Positions 13,601 to 26,898 of a DNA stretch of 64,000 nt are shown here, in pieces. Below the pieces are notes generated by a model. That model saw only the letters and a program-made list of their open reading frames with translations. It had not been told where the DNA came from and ran no database searches. Source of the stretch: Eudromia elegans (Eukaryota; Chordata; Aves; Tinamiformes; Tinamidae). How positions within the stretch are numbered: position 1 is the stretch's first letter; the number at the start of each line of letters is the position of its first letter. The position numbers and the translations under genes are program-made. Location: contig PTEX01000015.1 in the NCBI GenBank assembly GCA_003342815.1, positions 4,743,367-4,807,366 on the forward strand, read 5' to 3'.

Positions 13601-14010
13601 CTAAATTTCCAGAATTTGTCCCTTTTTTTCTCAAATAATTGTAACATCTCTGTAATACATTTCACTTTAGCTTACTGATATACTCTCTCAATTCTGATTC
13701 CATTTAATGTAGATCTAAACTAAGAATACAAGCTTTTTTTTTTCTATTTATATTTGAAGTATTTATAGATGCATATCCTGTTAAATGCACACACTGCTTT
13801 GCATACACATCCTGCTGTGTACCAATAGGTGAAACAACTTGTGTTTTTATAACGTAGAAATATCTCAAAACTGGTTTATTTTAACAGTCTAAATCTCAAG
13901 TATAGAGATGGATTTCATGTATAATTCTGAAAATCTGGAGTAACAGTTTATCAAGATAAATAAGATCAGGTCATGGTACAGATATTCTATTTTGGATGAC
14001 TTGTGTACTT
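7696..14010. other. Non-coding DNA; one candidate exon and homopolymer tracts
   Basis: No gene is firmly supported. The segment includes a plus-strand 130-codon frame at 9065-9457 (see the candidate exon at 9213-9453), two adjacent T-runs at about 11209-11240 and an A17 tract at 13322-13338 with no polyadenylation signal upstream. The stretch at about 13460-13580 (TAATTGCC, GCTAATGGGC, GCATTAGC words, non-repetitive) looks like possible conserved regulatory DNA. The rest shows no structure that I can name. Confidence 0.6.
9213..9453 (+). other. Weak candidate exon (unidentified)
   Basis: A pyrimidine-rich run ending in CTTCCTCTTCAG (AG at 9211-9212) is followed by 241 bases that stay open in one plus-strand frame. 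They are then followed by AAG/GTGAGC, a strong consensus donor (GT at 9454). The in-frame peptide is not low complexity but matches no family I recognise. The same frame is open from 9065. A non-coding RNA exon or chance pairing of splice-like words is as likely as a coding exon. Confidence 0.18.
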
Positions 14011-14845
14011 AGAATCACCGAATCTTTAGGTTGGAAGGGACCTCTAGAGATCATCTAGTCCAAGCCTTCTGCTCCAGCAGGGACACCCAGAGCACAGGGC
14101 ACAGGGTGACATCCAGGCAGGCTTGGAAAATCTCCAGAGAAGGAGACTCCACAGTCTTTCTGGGCTGCCTGTTCCAGGGCTCTGTCACCCTCACAGGAAA
14201 GAAATTCTTCCTCACATGGACATGGAACTTCCTGTGTTTCCACTTGTACCCCAGTATCCCATTACTGTTTGTACCCATGTCATTAGCCACCGTCAAGAAG
14301 AATTTGGCCCCATCCTCTTTACTTTCTCTCCTCATATATTTGTACATATTCCTAAGATCCCCTCTCAATCTTCTCTTCTCCAGGCTAAACAGGCCCAGCT
14401 CGCTCAGTCTTTCCTTGTACAATAGACGCTCCAGTCCCTTAATCATCTTTGTTGCTCTGCACTGGACCTTCTCTAGAAGCTCCGTGTCCCTCCTGTACTG
14501 GGGAGCCCAGAACTGCACCCAATACTCCAGGTGCGGCCTCACTAGAGCTGAGGAGAGAGGCAGGATCCCCTCCCTGGACCTGCTGGCCACACACCTCCTG
14601 ATGCAACCAGGATCCCATTGGCCTTCTTGGTCACGAGGGCACATTGCTGCCTCATGGTCAACTTGTTGTCAACCAGGGCTCTCAGATCCCTCTCCATGGA
14701 GCTGCTTTCCAGCAGATCAGCAGATCAGTGCCTGGGGTTATTTCTGCTCAGGTGCAGGAGTCTGCACTAGTTGCTGCACCTTGTGCTTGTTGAAACTCAT
14801 GAGGTTCCTTTCTGCCAACTGTCCAACCTGTCTAGGTTCCTCTGA
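14011..14845 (-). mobile_element. CR1 LINE, 5'-truncated, with degenerate ORF2 C-terminus
   Basis: This is a non-LTR retrotransposon copy read on the minus strand. Its 3' end is at 14011 (AGAATCACCGAATCTTTAGG on plus). A minus-strand frame of 197 codons (14644-14051) carries the end of the CR1 ORF2 reverse transcriptase protein. Recognisable blocks are ALVRPHLEYWVQFWAPQY, RATKMIKGLERL, LGLFSLEKRRLRGDL and [14 protein letters not shown] further block upstream in another frame contains RNLMSFNK, then DNKLT and QQCALVTKKANGIL words. The frames join where one G appears to be missing, near 14608-14612, so the copy is broken. The endonuclease and the reverse transcriptase palm domain are absent, as is usual for 5' truncation. 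An A10 tract lies just beyond the 5' break. It is the best preserved of the six CR1 copies here. Confidence 0.95.
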
Positions 14846-17800
14846 AAAAAAAAATTGTGGAAAGCTTCAGAAATTTGCATCTCAGTACAGTGACTTTTTT
14901 AAAAAGAGAAGGGAATACTTGCTCTGATTATATTTATTTTGGCCTGGTTTTATTTCTATCATTTTTATAACATACTTATTTCTGAGCTAGTTATGGCCAT
15001 TTTTTATTGAGAAGTCCTTTATACCAAAGCGTTCTTAATAGTAAAATACATGCAAAATTTTTAAATAAATGTTTCTTTTTTTTTCATAGGCATCTGCTGC
15101 TTCAAAATGCAAACAAACATTCAGAACAGATAATCTCTGCCTTACAGAGCATGTGATACTAAAAATAGCTGTTTCCAGTTTCAATTTATGATCACCTAGT
15201 TGTACTAGATTACATCACATGCGCAAACAACATAAGCCTATGGAAGCCACATAAAAGAAGCCTGGCCTGTTAAAGCAACTTGCATTTCTGAAGATTAGAT
15301 ACCCAGAAACAGTATGAACATAGTTTTTATGCTCTGTCATTGAATTTTCACAACAGAGCTAAGAGGAGTCTCTCAATAAAGTAAGACTATAAAAGTATTC
15401 TTGGTCAGAGACTTTTTCTCTGGTTGTGTGACCAGTATTCTTTTTATCAGAACAGATATTTATTCTAAAATGTGATGCATTTCCATAGTCACAGAATGTT
15501 ATTTTCTAGACATAAAAAAAAGAATAATTCTTATTTATGCATCTAATTGATTTTAAATTACCATTGACTGTTTTTCAAACATTTCCAAATGAAGATGGCA
15601 AACTATTAAATAATAATAATCAATTTAGCAATAAAAAGGCTTGATATTCAATTAATTCAATTAATATACAGCCACTTAAATGATATAATAACATACAACC
15701 ATAAAATCTGTATACCTCTGTATACGAATGCATCTGTATCAGGCACAGAGACAATTATTAAAAATACCTCCTATAAAAATAGTGTAAGTATGGGTTTGTT
15801 TATATATATCTATACATATATATAGCTCTGTGTGTATCTATACCATGACAGACTCGGTCATGCTCCATAGCCAATTTTAGCATATAAAATTGACATAAAG
15901 ATGTTGAGCATTAAATCTTAACTGTGACTGAAGGATTTATTGAAACTTTTGCTTTGGACTTCTTTATTGTTATAATTTTACTTATTCTATTCCACTTGCT
16001 CAGATTTACAGATGCCCATGGTGCAACAAGTATTGAGCCTGTGCCTTACAGTTCTTTAAATAACAGTCTTGTTATGTATTACCATTGATTCCTGATACAC
16101 CACTATTTACAAAGAGAGATTGTCAGACATGGTTTCTGTCTTATTAACTTTTAAAAAATGACAGCTCTCAGAGGTGATTTCTCCTGGGGGAATGCTAGGC
16201 CTAGTAGTGAAGGCCTACTGTTACAGAATTGTGAAGTCTGAATAATTACTCAGATTTTTGGCCATGGAAAAGAATTTAAGGAGAGAGAGAGGATTTTTTG
16301 AAGTCTTACTGTTTCCTCTTTTCATCTTTGTTATTTGCATTCTGTTAGGACAGGCAAAATCTGGACATGTACTGCGTATGGGATTTGTTCTGAATGAACT
16401 TTCTGAAATAGAATTAGAGCTCCATTTCTCATTCACAATAAAGCTCCTTTGAAGCATCCTGGTCATGCTGTCCTATTTAAGGATTAAACTGAAATAATAA
16501 GCAAAAAAAAAGTCCTATTTGCAGAAACATCTGAAAATACCCAAAGACACATTAGATAGATAGTTTTTCACCCTGAATCATATAGATTTCTACATTAAAA
16601 ATAAATAAATAAAACATCAAAATGTTCAGCCTCCTCTAGTGTTTGTGCAAAATTATCTTTCCATATTTCTTGCATTTTGTCATAAAATTCATCTTGCTGA
16701 TCATTTGACTGCAATCGTGCTTTGTGACAATCGCGTAACCTCAAATCTAGCTACTGTGCAAGAAGAGTCGAGTATTAATTATCATACCTGGATTCGGAAT
16801 ATTAATGCATTAAAAGTGACCAAAGGTCTAGCAGTAATTAATTTAGCATTCAAGTTATACAAATTAATGAAGCTCAACCAGCAGAAAGAATAGGTGTAGC
16901 TAATTTGGTGCTGTTACGGTGTTAAGACCAGTACAAATGTACCATGACTGGGAATATGTGGATGTGAAAGTATCAGCAAGACAAAGACAGGGAAAGGGCT
17001 ATAGAAATAACATGCACAGATGGCATCTAGATGGACAGCTCACCAAGATCTTAGGGCATGCAGAAATTCATCTTCACATGGCACCCAGAGGGGAAAAAAT
17101 GGACTTCAGTAAATCCCAATGGTGGCACAGGACACAGAGAGGAACAACGGGTACAAAAAGCCACAATCAAAGCAAGTATATGGTTTGATAGACCTAAGAA
17201 CTCATGAGTACTCGGAGGACAACACAAAAACTCATGTCCCTTCTCTTGCGTCCTCCTGGGCAGGCTACTTCAATACCGATATGGTGATATTTGTGAGTAT
17301 GTGGATATCAGAGAAGAAGTGGGGATGCTTGCTTATTTTTTTTTCCATTTTGTTTTAAAATAAACCTGTCCCTTCCATACGTTTTGTCATTGAGACTTCC
17401 TACACTGTTACTGCAATGCTGCAATGTTATTTCCTACAGTTATATGCCCTTGATGGAATGGCAGAGTTTATTTTGATCTAACTGTGGTAACTTAATTTAC
17501 AGCACAACAAATAGGATCAGAATAAGGGTTGTCATATAATATTTCACAGCTGAAAATGGAGAGATGTAAAATAATTGTTGTGTTTATTTTAAAAGATGAA
17601 TAGATTTGGAGATTGCAGTCAAAATTTCAAAATAAACTTTTTGTTAATTATCTAGAATGGAAAGAGTATATTTTATTTTCTCTGTGTTTTATGTGGTATA
17701 AAGATTTTTTATACTAAAAACAAAAAATATATATTTTATAAATATATAAAGTTTTATACCCTGGTAACAGGGAACCATGTTTTCAACAGCAGAACTAGTT

Positions 17801-20800
17801 GGATGTAAATTAGAGCTTGAACCAATGTTACAAACATTTGTTTTTCAAAATGAAAATAATTTTATTGTCTAAATATCTATAATGAAAAGCACTATTTTTC
17901 TTTCACTTTTATTTTTTTCAATGTTTCTCACTGATCAGTACACAAGACAGTCTCTAGCAAGAAGCCAGGATCCGTGGTTTTCCTTCCCCCAGAGTGTATC
18001 CCTGCCAGTGTTATTAGGCAAAGCACATGTTGCATTTTATTTTCATACTGCAATATTTGCCTGGTGAGGGTTTGAGAAATAATAGACAACATGAGATCTG
18101 TTGAAGAATCAAAATATCTGGATGCATTTTCAGCTGAAAAAATTATTACTTTGTATGTACCACTGCAGTCACACAAAGGAAGCACTACAAAATAGACTTT
18201 ATTCTCTCAGTTTCTTGATACCATCATTTTCAGGAGCATCATACCTATTGGATCACTCTGATGGCTAAGATTCATCAGTCATCGTGTGTCCAGCCATGTG
18301 TCCAGCTATGTGTCCAACAAAAAAAAAGCATATTTTGTTGTTGCCATCATTGTTTTTTTTTTGTTTTATGAAACATTCGAATCGGAAAATACGCATATTG
18401 TTTTGGCCCTTCTATGATCAGCTTCCATGATAGATGCATTTGTTTTGATGAAAATCATTTTTACTAGGTGATCTGACTTCCTCTTATTCCTCTATAATTC
18501 CAAAAAATCGTATGGATATATACTATATACTATAAGTAGTACTGCATAGCTGAAGAGATGTTAAGGATGTAAACTGTTTACTATCTTGCCTGATTAAGGG
18601 TAAACTGAAATATTTATTTTTTACAAAGCAAAGGAAAAATATCTTCTTTATGATCAGCATTCTTTCTTACAGTAAACTATGAGTGAATACTGCAGCACTG
18701 ATATCTTACATTTTCATATTATTATGACTGACTTTCGGTGAATATCCAGGTATAGATACTGCACAAAAAAAAGAAAAAAAAATGCCTTAAAGATAGATGC
18801 TATTCAAATAAAGATAGGTCATCTAAGAGATAAGATATTGTTTTTTACTGTTGTGTGATTAAAAGATGAGGCTCAAATATGAATTTTCATCTCAATTGTT
18901 AACAGAAACATGAAGAATTATACTGTGAGCATGGAGGTGATTACTTTCCAAATTAGAAAACAAGAATTTTCAATGCAAAGAGAGTTGCTTTTTGTGAGTT
19001 AATTACAAAACAGAAACTCACTAATGTCTTATTGAAAATATTAGGAAGGAGCTGTAAAATGCAAGATATACATAGTTATCAAAAAAATATGAAGAGAAAG
19101 GTTAAAATTTTTTTGAAGATACCTCCAAGAGATTCAGGTTTGTCCATTTTAATTCTCTCCCAGAGTTACATTCAAACCTTTTGTTCTCAAAGCCTTATTT
19201 CGATACTGTATTCCCCAACCAATAGGGCAGAAAACTCAATACATAAATAACACAAGAAGTAAACCACATCACCTTGGCTTAGAGGGTGAGACCGAACTGT
19301 GGCACTGAGATATATTACTTCTATATCAATTAAGGACCTTCTGCAACATGTACTATATTAAATTATTTCCATCTCTCAATAAATAAATAGCTATGTTGCT
19401 TCAGGAATAGCTTGGCTTGATGTTCTTTCTGCACTTACCTCTATACAGGTAGTCAAAAGATTTTATGGTCTGAAGCTGTTGTTCCTTCCAGCATAGTCCA
19501 TGGAATGCAATGAAAAACCATGCCCTCCCTATTGCCTCTCTGAGGATGATTCAGTGACTAGACATTTTCAATTTGAAAGCAGGAAAAGCTGAAGTTCTAT
19601 TTGACTGAAACAGAAGTGAAAACAGAGGATTTTATATTATGAATTGGATTCAATTAGCAGTTTAATGAGCTTTTAGAGATTTGCTAAAGTGGTTGCAAAA
19701 AGCCTTCCTCGGTGTCAGGCAGGAAATCTGTCTCACAGATGTGTCAGATTAAAACTCTGTCCACAGAAGACAATCATAAAAGTGTAAGGAAACCATTTAA
19801 ACCAGTTAAAACCATTTTAGTTAAAGAAATTCCAGAGACAAAGTGGACAAACCCAATGTCTTTATTTTTGGATACTTCATAATTTTTTCACCCAGAGTAA
19901 TGGATGGAATATGGCATTGATTTCTAAAATGGTTAATTATAGCTAGAAGAGGTATCGTTAAAATGATCAGGAATAAGTTTAGATTAGAAAGAAGAAGGTT
20001 AAAAAACATTAGGGTAACCAGTCCTAATATTCAGCCCTAATATCGGCCTGTATTGGAATAGTGTCAGTAACAGACAACACATGTCTTTGAAAAGGGAATT
20101 TGACACATCACTGCAAGTATAATAAGACCTCTTGTCTGTAATAGCAGGAGACCGTACTCAAGAGTTTTCTCTCATTTCTATATTCCTCAATTTGAAACTC
20201 ACAGAAATATGTGAGTTAAAAAAAAAAAGTAATTTTTTTGTCTAGTCTTTAGGAAATACTGGGGAAGCATGGAGGGTTATGTCAGGGAGTGCTGACCAGT
20301 CCTCAGGAGAAAGGACAGACATGATTATTCCTACTGATGAAATGTATGGGGCTCCTCATTTGTTTTACTTGTATTTTAATGGTTTTTTCAGTAGATCATC
20401 TGCTAAATCGTTTGCTCTTCTCTACAGAGTGCCTGGGAACACAGCAAAGCCTTGGAGTCTAACCTTTAATTTCTCCAATCCAAGTTCAACCAGAAATCTG
20501 TTACTGTAGTGTATTGTCTTCACACTAGGGCTGTGTTCTACCTGTTTCACACAAAAGACAAATCACATGTTTCAGTATAGGCCAGATTTTACCTTCATCT
20601 TTATGAAAAGCTGAAAACAGGAAGTTTATATTCCTTTATACTAAACTGCTTTCCCCAAGGAAGAAAGACTTTCACCTCTTGTAAATTTTTTAATATATTT
20701 TAAATACTCACTGATTCTCTATTATATTCCAAGATTCACATAAAATTATCATTCATCTGATCCCCAAATTCTTTTTCTTTTCTGATACATATTGTCAGAA

Positions 20801-23164
20801 AAGAAAGTTCACTGCCATCATATCTGTTCTCTACGGCATTGCAGAGTCCAATAGGAAAAACACTGCAAACTTCCACTCCATATAAATCATAGGTCTGATC
20901 TGGGGTATTGCTGTTCCATGCAATTCCCTTGCTGCTAAGAATACTGTTCTGTTCTCACCAATGAGGCAGAGAGGATGGGGAAAGGATGGCTTCTACTGCC
21001 ACTGTTTCTCCATCATTTTTCCTGGCCAGAGTGATTTGTTTTGCTTAGCTGTTAGAAAACCTGAAATTTGTAAATTTTGCCACACAAGAAGAAATATATT
21101 GGCTAATAAGATCTTTCAAAAGGTTTTGTATCAAATGAAGAGTTGCTTTTTCACGGTTACAGGCAGATTAAAAAACTGACACTAAGCATTTAAACAGATG
21201 AAGATGTATCAATACCATAATACATTTTAAAAGCATAAAACATCCCAGATTTTTTTAATCGACAATTTGAAATAGGACCTACCTTTGTCTTCTGCAGCTT
21301 GGAGTTCCCTGAAATAAAGCATATGTCTTTTTATTTACTTCCAGATCAATATTTAAGTAGAAAATTTCATTTTGATGGAGAAGCAAGAAGGTTTTGTTCT
21401 GATATTTTCAAAATGAATCATTTCATCTTCTCATGTTTGAAGCCATTAAATTATCTGCTTCTGGCCTCCAAACTGTTCACCCTTTTGAGTTACTAAATAC
21501 TTGTGGTCCTCCTGAAACTCATTTGATTTAATATTCCTGAAAAAAAAAATCATTTAGCTCTAATTTTTACAAGTAACAGATATAGTCAAGAGAAAAAACT
21601 CTCCCTCAATACCATCGTCTTTGCTTACTGCCCCCAAACAGGTTGTAATCCTCTTGAAAACACTTGCTATTCAGATTTATTTGATGAATAGATCTTGTTC
21701 AGGAATTCAATTTGCTAACTTATAGCCTTACTCATGATGGGGACTACGTAATCAAAGTTGCTCATTTTGCAGCCTCTGCTGCATGAGCTTTTTCACAGCT
21801 TGAGTAGGGGTAGAAAGCTTTTTGTAATAAGCTTTTTTGATCTGGTAGACAGCAGTGATACAGGATATTAGCCTTGTCCCAGAGGGTCCATTCTCCTCTT
21901 GCTCTGCATGTATAATGGCGGAAGAAGGATATAGCCCCTTGATCTTTAGCACAGAAAAAATAAGAAATCAATTATGCCTGACTTTCTAGCAATGTGCTGC
22001 TATTAATTACATTTAATGGTTACAAAACTCACATGGAGGCATCCTTATGAAGAAATAAAGAAGCAAAGGGTCAAGGGGCCAACTCATGACTAAATAGAGC
22101 ATCAGCTTTTATATTAATAAGTGTACATAGAGCTCCCAGAGCATTCTTGCATACACAAAAAATTTAACTTAGCCCCACCCAAAGGGCCTGGTGTCCTGAT
22201 TTTTCTTTTCTTATGAGACCATACACAACTATTGAGGAGTCCTGAAAACTATATTGATGATTCTGCTTATGAATTACAGTGTATACATTTTTAAGAACTG
22301 AATATTGGCTAAACGTAATAAAGTTACCAAGTTAGCAGTTTCATTTCTAGAAATACAGAAATTTCTTATGTTACTTCTCAATCTTGACTGAGACCAAATG
22401 CTGATGGTAATCCTCGGTTAAATGAATGTATCTCAGTAAATGCTTAAATATTCCTCTGTTTTTAGCCAAAACCATTCACCCATTTGTGTTTCTGAATACC
22501 TGAGATCCTACTGAAATTAAATTGTTTTATTTTTCACGGAAAAGTATACTTAGTGACTGTATTCAAATTATTTATTTAGATAATTTGAGTGACTCACTTT
22601 TAGTCTTTTCTGCATTTTGATAATTAGTAACAGTGAGCAAGGCTGGACAAATAATTTTCAGGTAATAAATTATTTGCTGAAAAAAAGCACACTTAGCTTT
22701 TGCTTTTGTTACAAATCTCCTCAAACCAAACCAAACAAAAATCCCCTAAATATTTGGGGCTGTTGCTTCGGGGGAAAAAAAAAAGAAATTGAAATAGAAA
22801 GAAGGATAACATTAAATGTAATCAACATTTCTTCTTCTTTTCTATATCTTTAAGCAAAAAGTAACCAAAACACACAGCTGTCTACTCCATTTTTCATACA
22901 CTTAATACCATTTACTTTTATGATTGAGATCTTCACTAATCAAACAAGGATATTGAAGCAGGATCTAGTTTCCTTTAATCCAGAACCTCTGCTGAAGTTT
23001 TATTCTCAACAGTGACTTTGCCTTAACTCGTCAAGGGCAATTCTGTGGCAATGAGCTTTGGTTAATGAAGTACAGCAGCTATGCCCGTCTTCTTCCCTAT
23101 ATTTCACTGTGCTTATAACTGCTTTTGTAAAGACTCAAGGACTCAAAACTGAGAGGGGCTTTCT
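14846..23164. other. Non-coding AT-rich DNA, repeat-poor
   Basis: No gene is recognised; frames are at most 89 codons with no domains. Small features: an alternating TA/TC tract at about 15795-15840, three tandem ATGTGTCCAGC-like units at 18282-18318 (13-base period, diverged) and an AT-rich run at 17720-17755. Nothing else structured is visible over about 8 kb, which is unusual only in how plain it is. Confidence 0.65.
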
Positions 23165-23240
23165 GTATCACTGAGGTTAGTCTCCTGACTTCACAAGCAA
23201 CTACATCATATAATATCCTTCCTAAACTGATCATACTCCC
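23165..23240. repeat. Possible ancient LINE 3' fragment (L3/CR1-like)
   Basis: The words CACTGAGGTTAGTCTCCTGA, ACATCATATAATATCCTTCC and TAAACTGATCATACTCC occur in the order I associate with old sauropsid LINE-type 3' fragments. The similarity is from memory and diverged, there is no coding frame, and the ends cannot be defined. Confidence 0.25.
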
Positions 23241-26200
23241 TTGCTTCATCTGTTTCACACATAATAGCCCAGGATTAAAAATAGACTTAAAAAATGATGT
23301 GTCTGTTGAACCAGATTTGGATAATGTCTGATGATTTTTGCTAGTTTAGAGCAGAGATTAGTATTTCCTTTTAGTTAACTACTAGTGATGCTGATTCTCT
23401 ACAAATCAGCATATATCTGACTAGCATAGATAAAGTAGACAATATATTTCAAACAAAACAAAAAGATGCCTTTCTCATTAAAGCAGAGGAAAACTTTTTT
23501 TTTTTCCCAACTATTATTGGAGTCACTGGAACTTGGTGTCTAGTTTGCAATTATTTAGAGGTCTCTTGCTCCAAATCAGACTGGTTAATTTGTCATTGAC
23601 AGTGGCCAATGCCTCTCACCTCTGCTTTAGATGCAGTTTGTAGACCAAGAAGGCATGACTTACTTTTAACAGCCTGGGGATTTGCTAGGAGATAATTGCA
23701 TCTTTACTCTGCCACTGAAGGATTCTTAGAAGAGAAATGAAATACTGCCAACCATAGTTCTATTCTTTAATAATATGAGATGCTTTATCATTTTTCTTGA
23801 ATTATTCCAGATGCCCTGCTGAGATGCGCTGGATTTTTGAAAATAGAGACAACAAGAACCCCTTTTGGCCCTCATTTCACAGCTTCTTGAGTGAGGCCAG
23901 AATGCTCACTTTCTGTGCTGACACGAAATTGGGTCTCTGGGCATAAGGATAGTTTGGCAGGAAGCAGGGATGGTATATATTAAGTATTTGGGATGGTATA
24001 TATTAAGTATCTGCGATGGTATATATTAAAATCCATCTCATTTTTATTACCACATCTCCATTTTAAGGTTGTGTAATCTGCATGCCCAGAAAACCTCTTT
24101 AAAAATCTCTGTATCGTCAAGAAATCTGTAACTCTGAAAAGGCTGAAAAAAAAATTATAAAAGGAGGATAATACATGGCTGGAGTACATATTTCAGTAAG
24201 GAGCAAATTATAGGAGAACGAGAGTTATGGGGCAGAAAACAGTTCGGGGTTGAACATCCAGTTGTATAATCCCCAGACATGCATAATCTATTCTGATACT
24301 GAATGACATTTTTTATAATTAAGTGCTGATTATACACAGGAAAATATGGTAACTTTTTTTTTTTCTCCCTAATTTGGATCCTCAGCCTGACAATCCAAGA
24401 AATAGCTAAAATCTCTGCATGTAAATTTCTACTCTCAGCTAAATACCTAGGGATGTTCAGGGAAGAATTAATTGGAAGCAACCAAAAAAAAAAAAGAAAA
24501 AGAAAGAAAAGAGTTCCAGTGCCCCGGTGAATAATTTATAGCTGTTTCCTTTTCAACAAAGGGAATGCTGAATGTTTTTGACAATAGCAGGTACATAATT
24601 GTTTTATGCTGGGGGCATTTACTATAACTCATTCATTATATCATCTTCCTAGTTTTCTTGGCATTCATTTCTTTGTTCTTTTTGTGGAACTATTTGAATG
24701 ACAACTACGAGAAACAGTGAGGGATAGAGAGTGAGAAGTGGTGTTTTAAAAGACTTGGACTAGTTTGATAGCTTGAAAACACCATCGACGCCAAGACCAT
24801 CATCAAAAAAAGAGTGAAGGACCCAGATTCAGTGAGATCTTTTATTTTTGGAGGAGGAATGACCATTATTTTCAAGATTATCTTCATTTGTTATTTCAGT
24901 TGATTTGGGTCAGAAAAGGAGCCTACACTACAATAAAAAAATGACAACTGTGAAAGGGAAAAATAAATAAGACAATAAATATGAGAATTTTGGAGGGGAA
25001 GGCAAATCAAGGAGCTTTCAAAGAGCTTCTTCCAAGAACTAAGTAACCCTATAAGTTTGCCCAGACAGTGGGAACATAAATAAGATGTAAGTCTTGGGGT
25101 TTTGTGATCCCTTGTCGTTTGGAAAACATTTTAATTACACTGAGTCATTTCTTTTTTTTTTTTTTTTTTCCTCCCAGGGTGCAAAACAAAGTTCTCCAAG
25201 TTCTTTTCTCCTGGTCTTTCAGTCAGGGAAAATGCAATTGTGAGGGATGAAAAAAAGAAAATGAAAAGATCTTAAAATATACAAAAGGTTTCTGCTAACG
25301 ATCTAATCCAGCCAATAGATCAGATTTCTAGAGGTATGAAATGGTATTGCTCCTGTGAACTAAATGACACTAAGATGCTTACAGAATCATATCCAGCAAG
25401 CTTGCTAAAGTTTGTATTATTATTTGTTACTATTGCTATTAGTGTTTCACACTAAATTGTCTCATCTCACTTTGCTATCATATGTACTTACACATATTTA
25501 TATATTTATGCATTACCTAGGTTGGTTTTTACAGTCAAATATTCTTCGGGACTTGTGTTAATTTCTAAATGGCCCTCTTAAAATTTGACCATTGCAGAGG
25601 CGGAGTATCGTTTCCTAACAAACAAATATGAACACAGGCAACTCTTTGGCATGGTAGCCAGGGTGCTTATGCTTCGGTAATCATCTTCTTTTCCTTCTCC
25701 ATCCTTCTTCAGTTTCTTTCGTAAACAGAGACTGTCATGTCTTGCACAGCTTAACTCATTATTTCTGCAGGATTGTTGAATGATGATATTTGACACTGAA
25801 TTTCCTGCTTAGTTAATAGCCAGAAGTGTTTCCTAATTTGCACATACATCAGGAGAAATTCCAATTATCTTCCATTTCTTTGGATCACAAGGTCCCTGTG
25901 CTTTGGCCTTTGAGGAGCTTGAACTATATTGCTTCAAATTTTGACGTGATTTCAGCAAGCAGTTTTCCTTATATAATATGGTTTAATTTGAATAACTTAA
26001 GTAAACCACAGAAGTATAACTCTAAAGTTATACTAAAGTTATATATATAAAGTTATGTGGACATCCACAAAACTAAGTTTATCATGTAAAAGAGAAAGTG
26101 TGCTATGTGTGAATACATACAGAGCACAAACTTATGGCACATGAACTTTCTCCTTCTAGTGCTGTTTCCCCATTTAAAAGACAAGGATGTCTCTGAAATT

Positions 26201-26859
26201 CTATCGGTACTAATGGGGTTTTTTGAAGCCATTAGATCCAAATCAATAACTGTTTCTTATGATCACATATGCCTGACTATATGCATGTGCAGGCACTCTT
26301 CTCATATTCCTTCTCACTCCAAAGTATTTCCTTGTGACATTCTCTGGTGAAAATAAAAGTCAATATAATTCTCTGTGGCTCACCAATTTCAGTGAGCATG
26401 ACTGCAGTATTAAGAGGCAAAAGGATCCTGGATGCATCCCATGCTATAAATCATATGCAGCTGCATTGTAGGAATGTATCATAAATTATTGTTCTTGTCC
26501 CCATATGTCCCTTCTTCCTCCTCTCTGGTGAGCTATTTCTGACAGTAGGATCCTAGGGGCCCAATGGGCCCAATATGGGTCCAATTCAAAATCCACTGAA
26601 GTCAAAGTCTGACTAGTGGCTTCAGCAGGGTTTATATACTTGAGGCAAAGTCACAGAGATTTTGTTCAGATAAAGGGCCCAATTTGGCTTTTTGACTCAC
26701 ACTCCTGGATTTAAGGACAATTATATGTGGCCAAAAAAAAAAAAAGTCAGGAAAAAGTATTAACCGAAAGGCCAAGAAATTAAAGTGTTAAAGTTCTCAA
26801 AGATGTGTTAAATTAAGTAAAGCAGTAAGACACCCACTTTTCTGTAGAATCGCCAGGCG
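23241..26859. other. Non-coding DNA with minor simple repeats
   Basis: No gene is recognised. The segment contains the short tandem repeat at 23969-24036 and a T18 run at 25152-25169 that continues into CCTCCCAG. It also contains an A-rich tract near 24482-24510 and a region at about 26548-26690 where GGGCCCAAT-type words recur (GGGCCCAATGGGCCCAAT at about 26558, GGGTCCAAT at 26576, GGGCCCAAT near 26676). The last may be the remains of an old palindromic transposon. Confidence 0.55.
23969..24036. repeat. Tandem repeat, 23-25-base unit, about 2.7 copies
   Basis: The unit GATGGTATATATTAAGTAT followed by a short spacer begins at 23969, 23992 and about 24017. The second copy has one extra TA. 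The copies are nearly identical, so the duplication is probably recent. Confidence 0.85.
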
Positions 26860-26861
26860 TC

Positions 26862-26898
26862 TACATAACGTTGACGTTTACATAACGTCTACATAACG
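26862..26898. repeat. Three TACATAACG units in a CpG-bearing patch
   Basis: TACATAACG occurs at 26862, 26879 and 26890, with TGACGT, a CRE-like half site, between the first two (26872-26877). The following 200 bases keep an unusual number of CpG dinucleotides for this window. The first and third copies sit inside the longer word GTCTACATAACG, so unequal duplication is a simple explanation. Regulatory function is possible but not shown. Confidence 0.75.

Noticed and set aside
14031..14927. 298-codon plus-strand frame, the longest in the window
   Set aside because: It is antisense to the CR1 copy at 14011-14845; the sense information is on the minus strand.
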